From NCBI GenBank assembly GCA_017307505.1, contig JAFKEE010000038.1:1-64000 (forward strand): DNA of 64,000 nucleotides, given 5' to 3'. Shown piece by piece: positions 1 through 8,100 of the stretch. A model generated the notes under the pieces. The model made no database searches, was not told the DNA's origin, and saw nothing but the letters and a program-made list of their open reading frames with translations. How positions within the stretch are numbered: position 1 is the first letter of the stretch; the number at the start of each line of letters is the position of its first letter. A program made the position numbers and the translations under genes. This DNA comes from Acidobacteriota bacterium (lineage in GTDB: Bacteria > Acidobacteriota > Terriglobia > Bryobacterales > Bryobacteraceae).

Positions 1-150
1 GGCCCCGTCTTCCGCTACGCCCAAAGCGCGCCGCCTAAAGGCGACGCTGGGCTCCGCTCCAGCCGCCCCCCCCGAAAGCGGGTTCTGAGAGGAATTGGGG
101 TGGGGAATTCTCGACCGGTACTTTGGGGAATTTTCAATCGGAGTTGACAG
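1..150. mobile_element. Possible IS21-family end remnant
   Basis: Two near-identical 18-nt units, TGGGGAATTCTCGACCGG at 101-118 and TGGGGAATTTTCAATCGG at 124-141, lie 23 bp apart in direct orientation. Repeated units of this GGGGAATTTTC type are typical of the multiple terminal repeats of IS21-family elements, which sit just outside istB. No transposase is visible, so any istA/istB would lie beyond the window edge or is lost. The assignment rests only on these repeats and could be wrong. Confidence 0.35.
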
Positions 151-210
151 AACAGACCGGCGAGGCCGGGGCTGTGCGCCGGAGCAAGTTACGAGGTACT
201 GGCGAAGCTT

Positions 211-1141
211 GATTGGCTTCGTTTCGTCGCGGGAGGAGGCGGCGGACGAGATTGGTACGCGTTAGCCCGTCGCTAGCGCTCCGGGACTGAACAGGGGGAG
301 CGGGCGGACTCGAGGACTGGACGTGAGGAACGCGCGGACAGCGGGAGCGGGCAGTGGGACCGGGCGGACCGTGGAGTTGGATGTGCGGTCCGGGCGGACT
401 GCCGGGGTGGGTGTGAGTAACGGGCGGGCGGCGGCGCAATGGGTTTGTTCCCTCATAGGAGAGGGAATCTGGAGTTGCGGGGCGGCTGAACTGGGGTTGG
501 AGGCAGCCGGCTCGGTTGGAGTTGGGCTCGATCGTTCGGGTCCCAAATGGCTTTGTTCCCTCAGGGAGAGAGGAAACACCGCTTCGGGGCCATTGGCCAA
601 CGGTCCTTCCTGGATGCAGGGGCGTGGTGTCGGATGGCTTCGTTTCGCCAAGAATGAATCTGGCCGGGAGGGCGGTGCCGCCGGATTCGGCTCTGGCCGG
701 ATTTGTGGAGCGGGCAATTGGTGCTCAGGTGCTGACGGAGTTGCTCCACATGCAGCGGGATCAGTCCAGCCAGGATGGGTTTGTTCCCTCACGGCAGACG
801 GATTCTGGAGTTGCGGGCTGGTTGGACTGGATTCCGGCGCTGAGGGCACGGTTGGGATCCGGCCAGATCGCCGGGGTCCAGAATGGCTTTGTTGCCTCAC
901 GGAGAGAGGAAATGGGGGCTCGGTACAGGCGGCGGATTTCATTGCGGGGCTATCGCGGAGCGTTTTGGGTTGGCTTCGTTTCGCCAGGATGGAGTCCTGT
1001 TGTGAGCGCTGAGCGGCCGGAGGCAGTTCTGGTTGGAATCCGAGCTCACGCAATTCCAGATCGAGTGGGGATGAAGCGGCCGCGCAAGGGATGGACTGGG
1101 GATAGCCGAAATGGGTTTGTTCGCTCAAAAACAAATGAAAT
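211..1141. repeat. Array of eight short motifs within a ~336-bp higher-order tandem repeat
   Basis: Eight copies of a roughly 28-nt motif start near 211, 439, 546, 632, 773, 881, 968 and 1110. Three variants alternate: A, with core GGGTTTGTTC (439, 773, 1110); B, GGCTTTGTT (546, 881); C, GGCTTCGTTTCG (211, 632, 968). From the second copy the order is A-B-C-A-B-C-A with spacings of about 107, 86, 141, 108, 87 and 142 bp, so the real unit is about 336 bp. The sequence between motifs is also similar in the two units, clearly so between A and B (459-545 against 793-880). The spacing is a multiple of three in the minus frame, where the motifs read as EQTH, EQSH and AKRS peptides. Confidence 0.8.
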
Positions 1142-1239
1142 TGATCCAGGGCCTTGGGCCTGGTTGGGGCGATGGCGTCTTCCCTGCCCCTGTCGACGAC
1201 GTTGGCGACGGTTGCTTGTGATATTTCCAGTGTCTTCAT
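262..1239 (-). CDS. Hypothetical repeat-containing protein, possibly chimeric
   Basis: A 325-residue frame on the minus strand starts at an ATG (1237-1239) preceded by a good Shine-Dalgarno sequence (AAGGAGAAAGAAG). The first ten residues, MKTLEISQAT, resemble the start of Phd/YefM-type antitoxins, but the rest of that fold is absent. From about residue 35 the protein is proline-, serine- and arginine-rich and carries seven motif copies (EQTH, AKRS, QQSH) repeating every 112 residues. No signal peptide, membrane segment or known domain is visible. Overlapping open frames on the plus strand are expected in such GC-rich repeats. It may be a real repeat protein, or an antitoxin-like start that runs into non-coding repeat DNA; the second seems at least as likely. 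Confidence 0.3.
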   Translation of the reverse strand: MKTLEISQATVANVVDRGREDAIAPTRPKALDQFHLFLSEQTHFGYPQSIPCAAASSPLDLELRELGFQPELPPAAQRSQQDSILAKRSQPKTLRDSPAMKSAACTEPPFPLSVRQQSHSGPRRSGRIPTVPSAPESSPTSPQLQNPSAVREQTHPGWTDPAACGATPSAPEHQLPAPQIRPEPNPAAPPSRPDSFLAKRSHPTPRPCIQEGPLANGPEAVFPLSLREQSHLGPERSSPTPTEPAASNPSSAAPQLQIPSPMREQTHCAAARPLLTPTPAVRPDRTSNSTVRPVPLPAPAVRAFLTSSPRVRPLPLFSPGALATG

Positions 1240-1261
1240 CTTCTTTCTCCTTCTCCGCGTG

Positions 1262-1888
1262 AAAAGCTACAGGGCCGAAAAAAGGGTTTCCTCTGGGCCC
1301 ATAGGTAAGTCATTGAAGAAATTGAGCTAGAAATATTTCAAACTGGGCGGACCAACATGCAGCCCATCGCTGAAAATACCCAACTTTCTTTTCCGGATTG
1401 TTCCAGCCAGTGCCATGAAGCAAAGGAGAGGTGGGGGTGTTGGAGCGAGCCTCGATGCCGTAGTCGCGCAGATGAGAGATCGGGCTCGTGCGACGACAAC
1501 AGACTTTGCTGGGCAGGCGATCTCCTCTGGCGCGGATGAGACGTTTGATTGCCCTTGTTCGATGGGCTGGACCAATCGCCCCGGCGCGTCGACCCGCAGT
1601 GCCCATGATTCGACACTCGTTTCCCGCGCGTTTGCTTCCCGCCTGCACTCGTCCTGGTAAGTGCTTCAGATGACGCCATTTCTACGTCCTGGCCGAAGTG
1701 GCGGACCTTGGCTGGCAGCGTGCACTTAGTGCCGTGGGCGCGATATGGACGCGCCAGGCCGCACTCTCCGGGCAGAGATCGTAAAAGTCTGATGACGCGC
1801 AGTCCCTCCAAGTTCGATGCCCGGTCTGCATCTTCTTTGTGGCAGTTCCAGAAACCGACTGCGGTTGCAGGCAACCGGGAGCAACGAC
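1262..1888. other. Intergenic region, no supported gene
   Basis: About 630 bp with several short overlapping frames on both strands, none with recognisable family similarity, a convincing ribosome binding site and a sensible residue composition together. It must contain the promoter of the DJ-1 family gene starting at 1889. It may be decayed sequence linked to the repeat region on its left. Confidence 0.5.
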
Positions 1889-2578
1889 ATGAAGATTCTG
1901 ATGGTGCTCACTTCCCACGATCAATTGGGTGATACCGGCCGCAAGACCGGCTTCTGGCTGGAGGAGTTTGCGGCCCCCTATTACGTGTTCCGGGATACTG
2001 GCGCCGAATTGACCCTGGCCTCGCCGAAAGGCGGGCAGCCCCCGATCGATCCAAGGAGCGATCTGCCCAGGTACCAGACAACGGCGATGACCCGATTCAA
2101 GGGAGACAGAATCGCGCGACAGGCGCTGAAACACACGGCGCGGCTGGCCGAGATGAGGTCGGAGGATTTCGACGCCATCTTCTACGTCGGCGGGCACGGC
2201 CCCCTGTGGGACCTGGCCGACAATGCGGACTCCATCGCCCTGATCGAAGCCTTTTACACCTCCGGCAAGCCGGTTGCGGCAGTATGCCATGCTCCGGCTG
2301 TGCTCCATCGTGTCATGTACAACGGCGAACCGCTAGTGAACGGCAAGCGGGTTACCGGGTTTACCAACGGCGAGGAAGAGGCGGTGCAGCTCACAAAGGT
2401 AGTTCCGTTCCTGGTCGAGGATGAGTTGAAGAGGATCGGCGGCCTCTACAGAAAGGCCGCCGACTGGGAGAGCTTCGCCGTGGTGGATGGCCGGCTGGTG
2501 ACTGGACAAAATCCAGCCTCGTCGACCACGGCCGCCTGGGAACTGATGAAGGTCCTGGTGGTGAGTCTGGCGGCCTAG
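1889..2578 (+). CDS. DJ-1/PfpI (Hsp31-like) class I glutamine amidotransferase-fold protein
   Basis: This 229-residue cytoplasmic protein belongs to the DJ-1/PfpI superfamily, near the Hsp31/glyoxalase III branch. The nucleophile elbow is visible as AVCHAPA with Cys133 followed by His134; the GGHGPLWDL segment (about 101-109) is the other conserved loop, and a Glu near 25 is the expected partner of the cysteine. Relatives act as glyoxalases, deglycase-type enzymes or chaperones, so the exact activity is open. The frame is open further upstream, but the ATG at 1889 has a GGGAG about 8 nt before it and gives the usual family start, beta-strand MKILMVLTS. It stands alone; an inverted repeat follows the stop. 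Confidence 0.85.
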   Translation: MKILMVLTSHDQLGDTGRKTGFWLEEFAAPYYVFRDTGAELTLASPKGGQPPIDPRSDLPRYQTTAMTRFKGDRIARQALKHTARLAEMRSEDFDAIFYVGGHGPLWDLADNADSIALIEAFYTSGKPVAAVCHAPAVLHRVMYNGEPLVNGKRVTGFTNGEEEAVQLTKVVPFLVEDELKRIGGLYRKAADWESFAVVDGRLVTGQNPASSTTAAWELMKVLVVSLAA

Positions 2579-2592
2579 GCGCGTCTGTCGCT

Positions 2593-2606
2593 GGCTTCGC
2601 GAAGCC
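2593..2606. terminator. Short palindrome downstream of the DJ-1 gene
   Basis: A perfect 14-nt palindrome, GGCTTCGCGAAGCC, lies 14 nt after the stop at 2578. It can form a short GC-rich hairpin but has no T-run after it, so the terminator role is tentative. Confidence 0.25.
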
Positions 2607-2726
2607 GGACTTCCCAGACGGGTAGCGCCGCCGGGGCCGGCGAGGACTGTGACACTGCTGCCGCTTTGTCTGCCGCAGCCTGCATCCCCTTCCACCACAA
2701 CGTGAGTTCCCACTAGACCTCTGCAG

Positions 2727-2861
2727 GATGGCGCCGGCCGGAATGCGGGGACGACGGTTGCACCTGCGATCGGGAATGCCATCTTTGCGGCCACGGACGC
2801 ACGGCTGCGAGATCTGCCGATCCGCCCGCAGGCGGTGCTGGCGGCTCTGCGGCAGAAGTAG
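2727..2861 (+). pseudogene. Remnant: C-terminus of a xanthine dehydrogenase-type molybdopterin subunit
   Basis: Reading from 2727 gives 44 codons to a TAG at 2859-2861. The peptide contains TTVAPAIGNAIFAAT and RLRDLPI, the pattern that closes the large molybdopterin-binding subunit of aldehyde/xanthine oxidase-family enzymes (usually PPVAPAIANAIFAATG...R..PI). The frame is stopped at 2703-2705 and the other several hundred residues are absent. This is therefore the decayed 3' end of a lost gene, left between the DJ-1 and LysR genes. The similarity was judged by eye and is short. Confidence 0.6.
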
Positions 2862-2868
2862 CCTGGGA

Positions 2869-3753
2869 TCAGAGGCGGAGTACCTTGATCAAGGCCGAGA
2901 GGGCGGCCGGTTGCTGGCGGCGACTGGGGTAGTAGAGGAAGAAGCCGGGAAAGGGTTGGCACCAGGTTTGCAGCACCCGGATAAGGGCGCCACCGGCGAG
3001 ATGGGGCGCGGCGAGATCTTCGCCGAGGAACGCCAGACCCACACCATCGAGGGCGGCCCGGATCACGAGATCCACGTCGTCCACAATGAGAGGTCCGTTC
3101 ACGCCGACCGACAGGGACTTGCGTCCATTCTCGAATTCCCAGCGGTAGACACCGGCTGAGCCGTGCCGGAAGTTGATGCAACGGTGCCGGACCAGATCCC
3201 GGGGCGACTTGGGTTTAGGGTGTGACTCGAAATAGGAAGGCGCACCGACGATCGCCGGGCGCTGGTCTGGCGACACCCGGACGGCAATCATGTCCTTCTC
3301 GATGTACTCCCCGAACTGGATACCGGCATCGAAGCCGCCTGCAACGAGGTCCATGCGATTGTCGTCGGTGGTGACGTCCAAAAGAATCTCCGGGTAGTCA
3401 CGGGCGAACTGTCCGAGTTTCGGAGCCAGCACGGAGGATACGGCGAGGCGCGGCAGGAGCAGGCGCAGGCGTCCGGCTGGTTTGTCGCGGTAGCCGGAGA
3501 TCTGGGCCAGGCCTGCACGCACTTCGTTGAGCGCCGGCCGGAGCCTCGCGAGCAGTTGTTCACCGGCTTCTGTCGGCATCACGCTGCGGGTTGTGCGGGC
3601 CAGAAGGCGAACGCCCAGGCGTTCTTCGAGGCCGCGAATGGCGTGGCTCACGGCAGAGGGAGAGACTCCGAGACGCCTGGCGGCACGGGTGAAGCTCCTT
3701 TCCTCCGCCGCGGCGAGCAGCACCGAGAGCACACGCAGATCATCAGGCTCCAT
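2869..3753 (-). CDS. LysR-family transcriptional regulator
   Basis: This 294-residue DNA-binding regulator has an N-terminal winged helix-turn-helix (about residues 3-62, with SFTRAARRLGVSPSAVSHAI) and a substrate-binding domain (about 90-290) of the CrgA-like group. Length is normal. It is transcribed divergently from the tautomerase-cupin-SDR genes, with a 98-bp gap holding a perfect T-N11-A palindrome next to its own start codon. By family precedent it should regulate that neighbour operon and itself. The effector cannot be read from the sequence. The start is the family-typical one, MEPDDLRVL. Confidence 0.93.
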   Translation of the reverse strand: MEPDDLRVLSVLLAAAEERSFTRAARRLGVSPSAVSHAIRGLEERLGVRLLARTTRSVMPTEAGEQLLARLRPALNEVRAGLAQISGYRDKPAGRLRLLLPRLAVSSVLAPKLGQFARDYPEILLDVTTDDNRMDLVAGGFDAGIQFGEYIEKDMIAVRVSPDQRPAIVGAPSYFESHPKPKSPRDLVRHRCINFRHGSAGVYRWEFENGRKSLSVGVNGPLIVDDVDLVIRAALDGVGLAFLGEDLAAPHLAGGALIRVLQTWCQPFPGFFLYYPSRRQQPAALSALIKVLRL

Positions 3754-3770
3754 TCATGAATTGTATTCAT
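3752..3770. promoter_or_regulatory. LysR-type operator (T-N11-A) overlapping a second palindrome
   Basis: ATGAATTGTATTCAT at 3756-3770 is a perfect interrupted palindrome with T-N11-A spacing, the classic LysR binding-site form. It overlaps a second perfect palindrome, ATTCATGAAT (3752-3761), which covers part of the LysR start codon. The position in the divergent gap suggests one site serving both the regulator (autorepression) and the tautomerase operon. Confidence 0.65.
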
Positions 3771-3851
3771 AAGGGCATTGCGTTGTTGCACTCTACTCAA
3801 AGCCGGCAGAGAGCCTTACTCTGGAACTGAAGAAGCGGAGGCGCAGAATCG

Positions 3852-4079
3852 ATGCCCCATGTGATTGTGAAGCTCTGGCCCGGACAGGCGGAGAAGAAGA
3901 AACAGCAACTCGCCGAGCAGATCACGAAGGATGTACGGGCCATCCTCGGATACGGCGATGAGTCGGTGTCGGTGGCCTTCGAGGAGATCCCCGCCCAGGA
4001 ATGGGCGGAGAGGGTATACCGCCCTGACATCGTGAACGCACCCGGCAAGCTCTACAAGAAGCCGGGTTACCGGATGTAA
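3852..4079 (+). CDS. 4-oxalocrotonate tautomerase family protein (PptA-like)
   Basis: A 75-residue protein of the tautomerase superfamily. The initiator Met is followed by Pro, which becomes the catalytic N-terminal proline after Met removal. The family pattern [11 protein letters not shown], then [23 protein letters not shown], matches the small PptA/YdcE-like group. Length is normal for a full monomer, which assembles as an oligomer. The ATG at 3852 has a GGAGG about 12 nt upstream. It is first in a plus-strand run with the cupin and SDR remnant, under the divergent LysR regulator. The physiological substrate is unknown. Confidence 0.88.
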   Translation: MPHVIVKLWPGQAEKKKQQLAEQITKDVRAILGYGDESVSVAFEEIPAQEWAERVYRPDIVNAPGKLYKKPGYRM

Positions 4080-4129
4080 AGCCTGTGGCCGTGTTACGGC
4101 TGAGGAGGCGTTGTTCCAATGAGACGGGC

Positions 4130-4621
4130 ATGAGAGTGTGGATTACCATGCTGGGCTTGGTGCTTCTGTCCGGTGAGGCAAGCCCGCAAACCCTGCAACC
4201 GGGAGGAAAACCAATGCAAAACATCACGATTGCCAGAAACGGTTCGCGGCCTTCGAATGAAGGTCCGGCCGAGTACTTCACCGGCTCAGTCCGCGTAGAG
4301 ATGCTGTTCTCCGCGGCTGATCCTTCGCGGATAGCCGGAGCGCGAGTGGCTTTCGAGCCAGGCGCCCGCACGGCCTGGCACACCCACCCGTTGGGACAGA
4401 CACTGCTGGTGACCGAGGGCACCGGCTGGGTGCAGGAGTGGGGTGGTCCGGTCGAAGAGATGCGAGTTGGAGACGTGATAAGGATTCCGCCCGGAGTGAA
4501 GCACTGGCATGGAGCGACGGCCACGACCCGCATGACGCACCTCGCCCTGCAGGAGCAGTTGGAGGGGAAAGCCGTCGACTGGATGGAGAAGGTCAGCGAG
4601 GACCAGTACAAACGGCCTTGA
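4130..4621 (+). CDS. Cupin-domain protein, probably exported
   Basis: This 163-residue protein has a single cupin barrel like the mandelonitrile lyase-type cupins. Metal ligands are visible in [13 protein letters not shown] (two His plus Gln/Glu) and in KHWHGA, with GWVQEWGGP between. The chosen ATG at 4130 gives a short hydrophobic leader ([20 protein letters not shown]) suggesting export. The ATG at 4214 ([10 protein letters not shown]) has a much better ribosome binding site (GGGAGG) and is where cytoplasmic relatives begin, so it may be the true start. A tiny frame at 4119 (MRRA) ends by ATGA overlap with the 4130 start. Its reaction is not determined. Confidence 0.8.
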   Translation: MRVWITMLGLVLLSGEASPQTLQPGGKPMQNITIARNGSRPSNEGPAEYFTGSVRVEMLFSAADPSRIAGARVAFEPGARTAWHTHPLGQTLLVTEGTGWVQEWGGPVEEMRVGDVIRIPPGVKHWHGATATTRMTHLALQEQLEGKAVDWMEKVSEDQYKRP

Positions 4622-5053
4622 GCCAGGCACCGCGGCAACCTGCGCGGGGTGTGGAGTTCCATGAAGTACGAGTTGCGGCAGATGGAACGGCAAGGGAGCG
4701 GCGCGATTGTGAACAACGCGTCGGTGGGTGCTTTGACCGGCAATCCGGGGATTGGATCCTACATCGCTTCCAAACACGGCGTGGTCGGGCTGACGCGGAC
4801 AGCGGCCCTGGAGTATGTCCGGCATGGTATTCGGGTGAATGCCGTGAATCCGGGGCTGATCGATACACAGCTTGCGCGGGATGTGGTGGCGGGCAATGAA
4901 CAGGCTTATGCCAACATTGCGAAGGGGGTCCCGATTGGGCGAGCGGGCCGGCCGGAGGAGATCGCGGCGGCGGTGTTATGGCTTTGCAGTCCCGGGGCGA
5001 GTTATGTGGTGGGTCACGCGCTGACGGTGGATGGAGGGATGACGGTGGTGTAG
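4622..5053 (+). pseudogene. 5'-truncated short-chain dehydrogenase/reductase
   Basis: The frame encodes only the C-terminal part of a classical SDR. The NLRGVW helix begins at 4637, then GAIVNNASV, the catalytic Tyr and Lys in [18 protein letters not shown] and the C-terminal GHALTVDGGM. The N-terminal half with the NAD(P)-binding TGxxxGIG motif is missing. In-frame sequence upstream ends at once at the cupin stop codon (4619-4621), so the break abuts the cupin gene. A GTG at 4649 could start a 134-residue product, but it could not bind cofactor in the normal way. A deletion that removed the start and first ~100 codons is the simplest explanation. Confidence 0.8.
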
Positions 5054-5119
5054 GGCAGGACGGCGGCTGAGTGACGTGAGAGGAACTGAGGACAGGGGAA
5101 AGTCCTGGCGGATATTGGG

Positions 5120-5159
5120 GCGCCGCGGGCATCGGGGACTGGACCGGTGCCCGCGGCGC
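5120..5159. terminator. Strong hairpin between convergent genes
   Basis: GCGCCGCGGGCA (5120-5131) pairs perfectly with TGCCCGCGGCGC (5148-5159), and the stem extends inward through TCGG/CCGG to an 8-nt loop. It lies between the SDR remnant and the convergent gene ending at 5168, as expected for a shared bidirectional terminator, though without a clear T-run. Confidence 0.55.
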
Positions 5160-5167
5160 GTTGGCCG

Positions 5168-8100
5168 TCAGCGGCCAAAGGCGGAGATCGGACAGTCGGT
5201 GTAGCCAGGGCCGCTTGTCCATACGGCGGGCAAGGCAGTCAGGTTGGTCTGGGAACTGCCTTCGCTCTTGCAGGATCCCCGGGCTCGATCCCGGAAGGCC
5301 ACCTTCCCGCTGGTGGTGCCGAGGATGGCGATCCAGTAAGTGGTGCCCGCTGTGATGCTCGCGGAGGGCACGGTAATCACATTCCAGGCGCCTTTGGTGA
5401 GTTGTGTTGAACTGCCCTGGGTGAGCAGGTTCTGGGGATGGGTGGTGCCGTTGGAGTAGACGCCCAGGTAGACCTTACCCACCGTGGAACTGGAGTCCAG
5501 GTAGAACGAGAGGGAGGTGAGCGCTCCGCTGACGGTGGCGGTGGTCTGGAAGGCCTCCGCCTGGCCGTTGACGTTGGAGTCCACCTGGGGCTCGATTGCC
5601 TGGTCGCCCAAGAGGACGGTTCCGGCTGCGCTGATTGTCAGAGACACGTTCACAGTTGCGGGCGAGTTCTGGGCACCGGCGGAAGTCACCGTGACGTGAC
5701 CGGTGTAAGTACCGGCCGTGAGTCCGGAGATGTTGGCAGAGACTTGCAGCGCCAGTGGCGCAGTGCCGCTGGCGGGGGTCACGGTGAGCCAACTGCTGTC
5801 GCTGGCGGCTGTGAAGTTCAGGGTTCCGGTGCCGGTGTTCGTGACATTCACGGTAGCGGCCGCCGGATTACTCCCGCCCTGGGTGGCGCTGAAGCTCAAG
5901 GTTCCGGGCGCTACGGAAAGTATGGGCTGAGGCGGCGGAGGTGCGGAAACAGTGAGGGTGACTGTGGTCACGGCGGGCGAATTGAGAGCTCCGACTGAGG
6001 TGACTGTGATGTGCCCTGTATAAGTATTGGCCGTCAAGCCGCTGATGTTGGCGGCAACCTGCAGCGTCTGCGGCGCTGTTCCGCTGGCGGGTGAGACGGT
6101 GAGCCAGGGACTGTCGCTGGCTGCGGTGAACGTCAAGGTGCCCGTGCCGGAGTTGGTGACGGCTAAGGGTACGGCCGCCGGGTTGGAACTGCCGGCGACG
6201 GCGCTGAGCGAAATGGTGGTGGGTGTGATGGAGAGCGCAGGCTGGTTGGGCGCGACTGTCAGGGTCACCGTCACGCTGGCAGGGGAACCCTGCGCTCCGG
6301 CAGCACTGATGGTGATGTGGCCGGTATAGGTGTTCGCAGCGAGCCCGGCGACATTCACGCTGACCTGCAACGTCTGTGGGGCGGCTCCGCTGGAGGGCGT
6401 TACCTGGAGCCAGGGACTGTCACTGACGGCCGTCATATTCAACGTCCCAATGCCGGTGTTGGTGACGCTCACCGATTTGGCGGCTGGATTGGTTCCATTC
6501 TGTTGAGCGCTGAAGCTCAAGGACAGAGGAGAGACCGCGAGTACGGGAGTCTGGCTGCTGAGGGAGAAGGCACCGACGATACCACCGCCTGAGAAATTGC
6601 TCCAGGAACCCGCGTACACGTGCCCCTGGGCGACGATGGGCGCGGCATAGGTGGCGGCGGCGCCGTACTGGCTGCCGCTGGTCCACAGGGGGGCGCCTGT
6701 TCTGGCGTCATAGGCGTGGATGGTCCCATTGGCGCCTTCGCCGGCGAAGACGATTCCGTTGGCCACGGTCGGAGTGGAGTTGGGTTGAGTGCTGCCACCG
6801 AGGGCCGCGCTCCAGGCCACGGAAAGCGAGCAGTTGGCGTTCACATTCAAGCCGATGACCCCACCGGCAATGCCGCCTGTGCCCGACCCGGCGGTGACCA
6901 CAAACAGCATATTGCCAGAGGCCCAATACGCGGGCACGCCGCCGATTCCTCCGCTGCCCAGCCAGTCGTTCGCCGCGTTCAGGGTCAGGGATTGGAACGG
7001 CATGGCGCTGGCGGCCAGGTCAGTTGCTTTGAAGAGATAGAGCACGCCATTTTTGTTTCCAGTGGTGACCATGGTGGGACAACCAGCCGGCTGGAAGACA
7101 AGGGGCGTGGAGCCAAAGTCCAGGTCACAGGGCGCACCGTTGCAGGGGAAGTTGGCCGGTTGCGCGGGTCCGTAGGAGCCGAGGAGATTGAGGTTCCCGT
7201 CGAGAGCGATCATGCGGTTGGCATAGGGCGTGTAGCCTTCGGGGTTCTGAGAGTCCGATCCGCTGGCCGCATAGATGATGCCCGTGCCGGGATCGGCAGA
7301 GACGCCGCCATAGCCCCAGATGCCGCCGCCACCGTTGGGCGCGGCGATGCCGGGTACGACGACCCAGCTACCCGAGGCTACGGGGTTGGCGGAGACATCG
7401 ACGCGATAGACCTGCCCACGCCAGGGCGCGGTATCGCAGCCGTCGCTGGCCGTCGCCACGTAGACGTAGTTGCCGACTTTGTTCAAGCCGCCCCAGACCT
7501 TGTTGGTGGCGGGATTGGAAATCAGAGGGAGGGCGGGTGCGGCATCGGTGCCATCCGTGAGATTCAACGTCCGGAAGGCGCCATCGTTGGAGACGGTGTA
7601 CACTCTGCCCGTGTTGCGATCAATGAGGGGCGCTCCGGTGACTCCGTAACCGCCAGGGATCGCGCAATTGCTGGGCTGCGTGCCGAAATTCCGCCTCCAC
7701 AGGATTGCTCCGGTGGAGGCGTCAAAGGCGTAAATGGAGTTGCCGCCGGTGGCCACAACGAGCATATCCTTCTGAACGCCGGCGCCTCCGACGAACAGAG
7801 GTTGCGCGGTGACCGGGCCATCCACGGTGACAGACCAGCTGAGCTGGAGACTGCCGACATTGGAGGTAGTGATGGTCGTCTCGTCGACTGCATTGCCGCT
7901 GCGATTGGGGTCGTGGTCCACCATCAGCCAGTCGGCCACCTTGGCGACGGTCAGGTTTACGGTGATGACCGCGGGGGAGCCCTGTGCTCCGTTTGCCGTG
8001 AGGGTGATGTGACCGGTATACGAGCCGAGCCCCAGTCCGGCGCCTGTCGCGGAGGCCTGGAGTGTAGCGGGCGCTGTGCCCTGGGCTGGGGACACCTGAA

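Noticed and set aside
211-1141. CRISPR array
   Set aside because: The motifs are degenerate, spaced 86-142 bp apart, and the spacers themselves are related between units; no cas genes.
323-1262. Plus-strand ORFs of 229 and 248 residues across the repeats
   Set aside because: They overlap each other and the minus frame, lack good ribosome binding sites and family similarity; expected in GC-rich repeats.
1338-1874. 178-residue minus-strand frame
   Set aside because: Composition unlike a protein, no ribosome binding site, overlaps other short frames.
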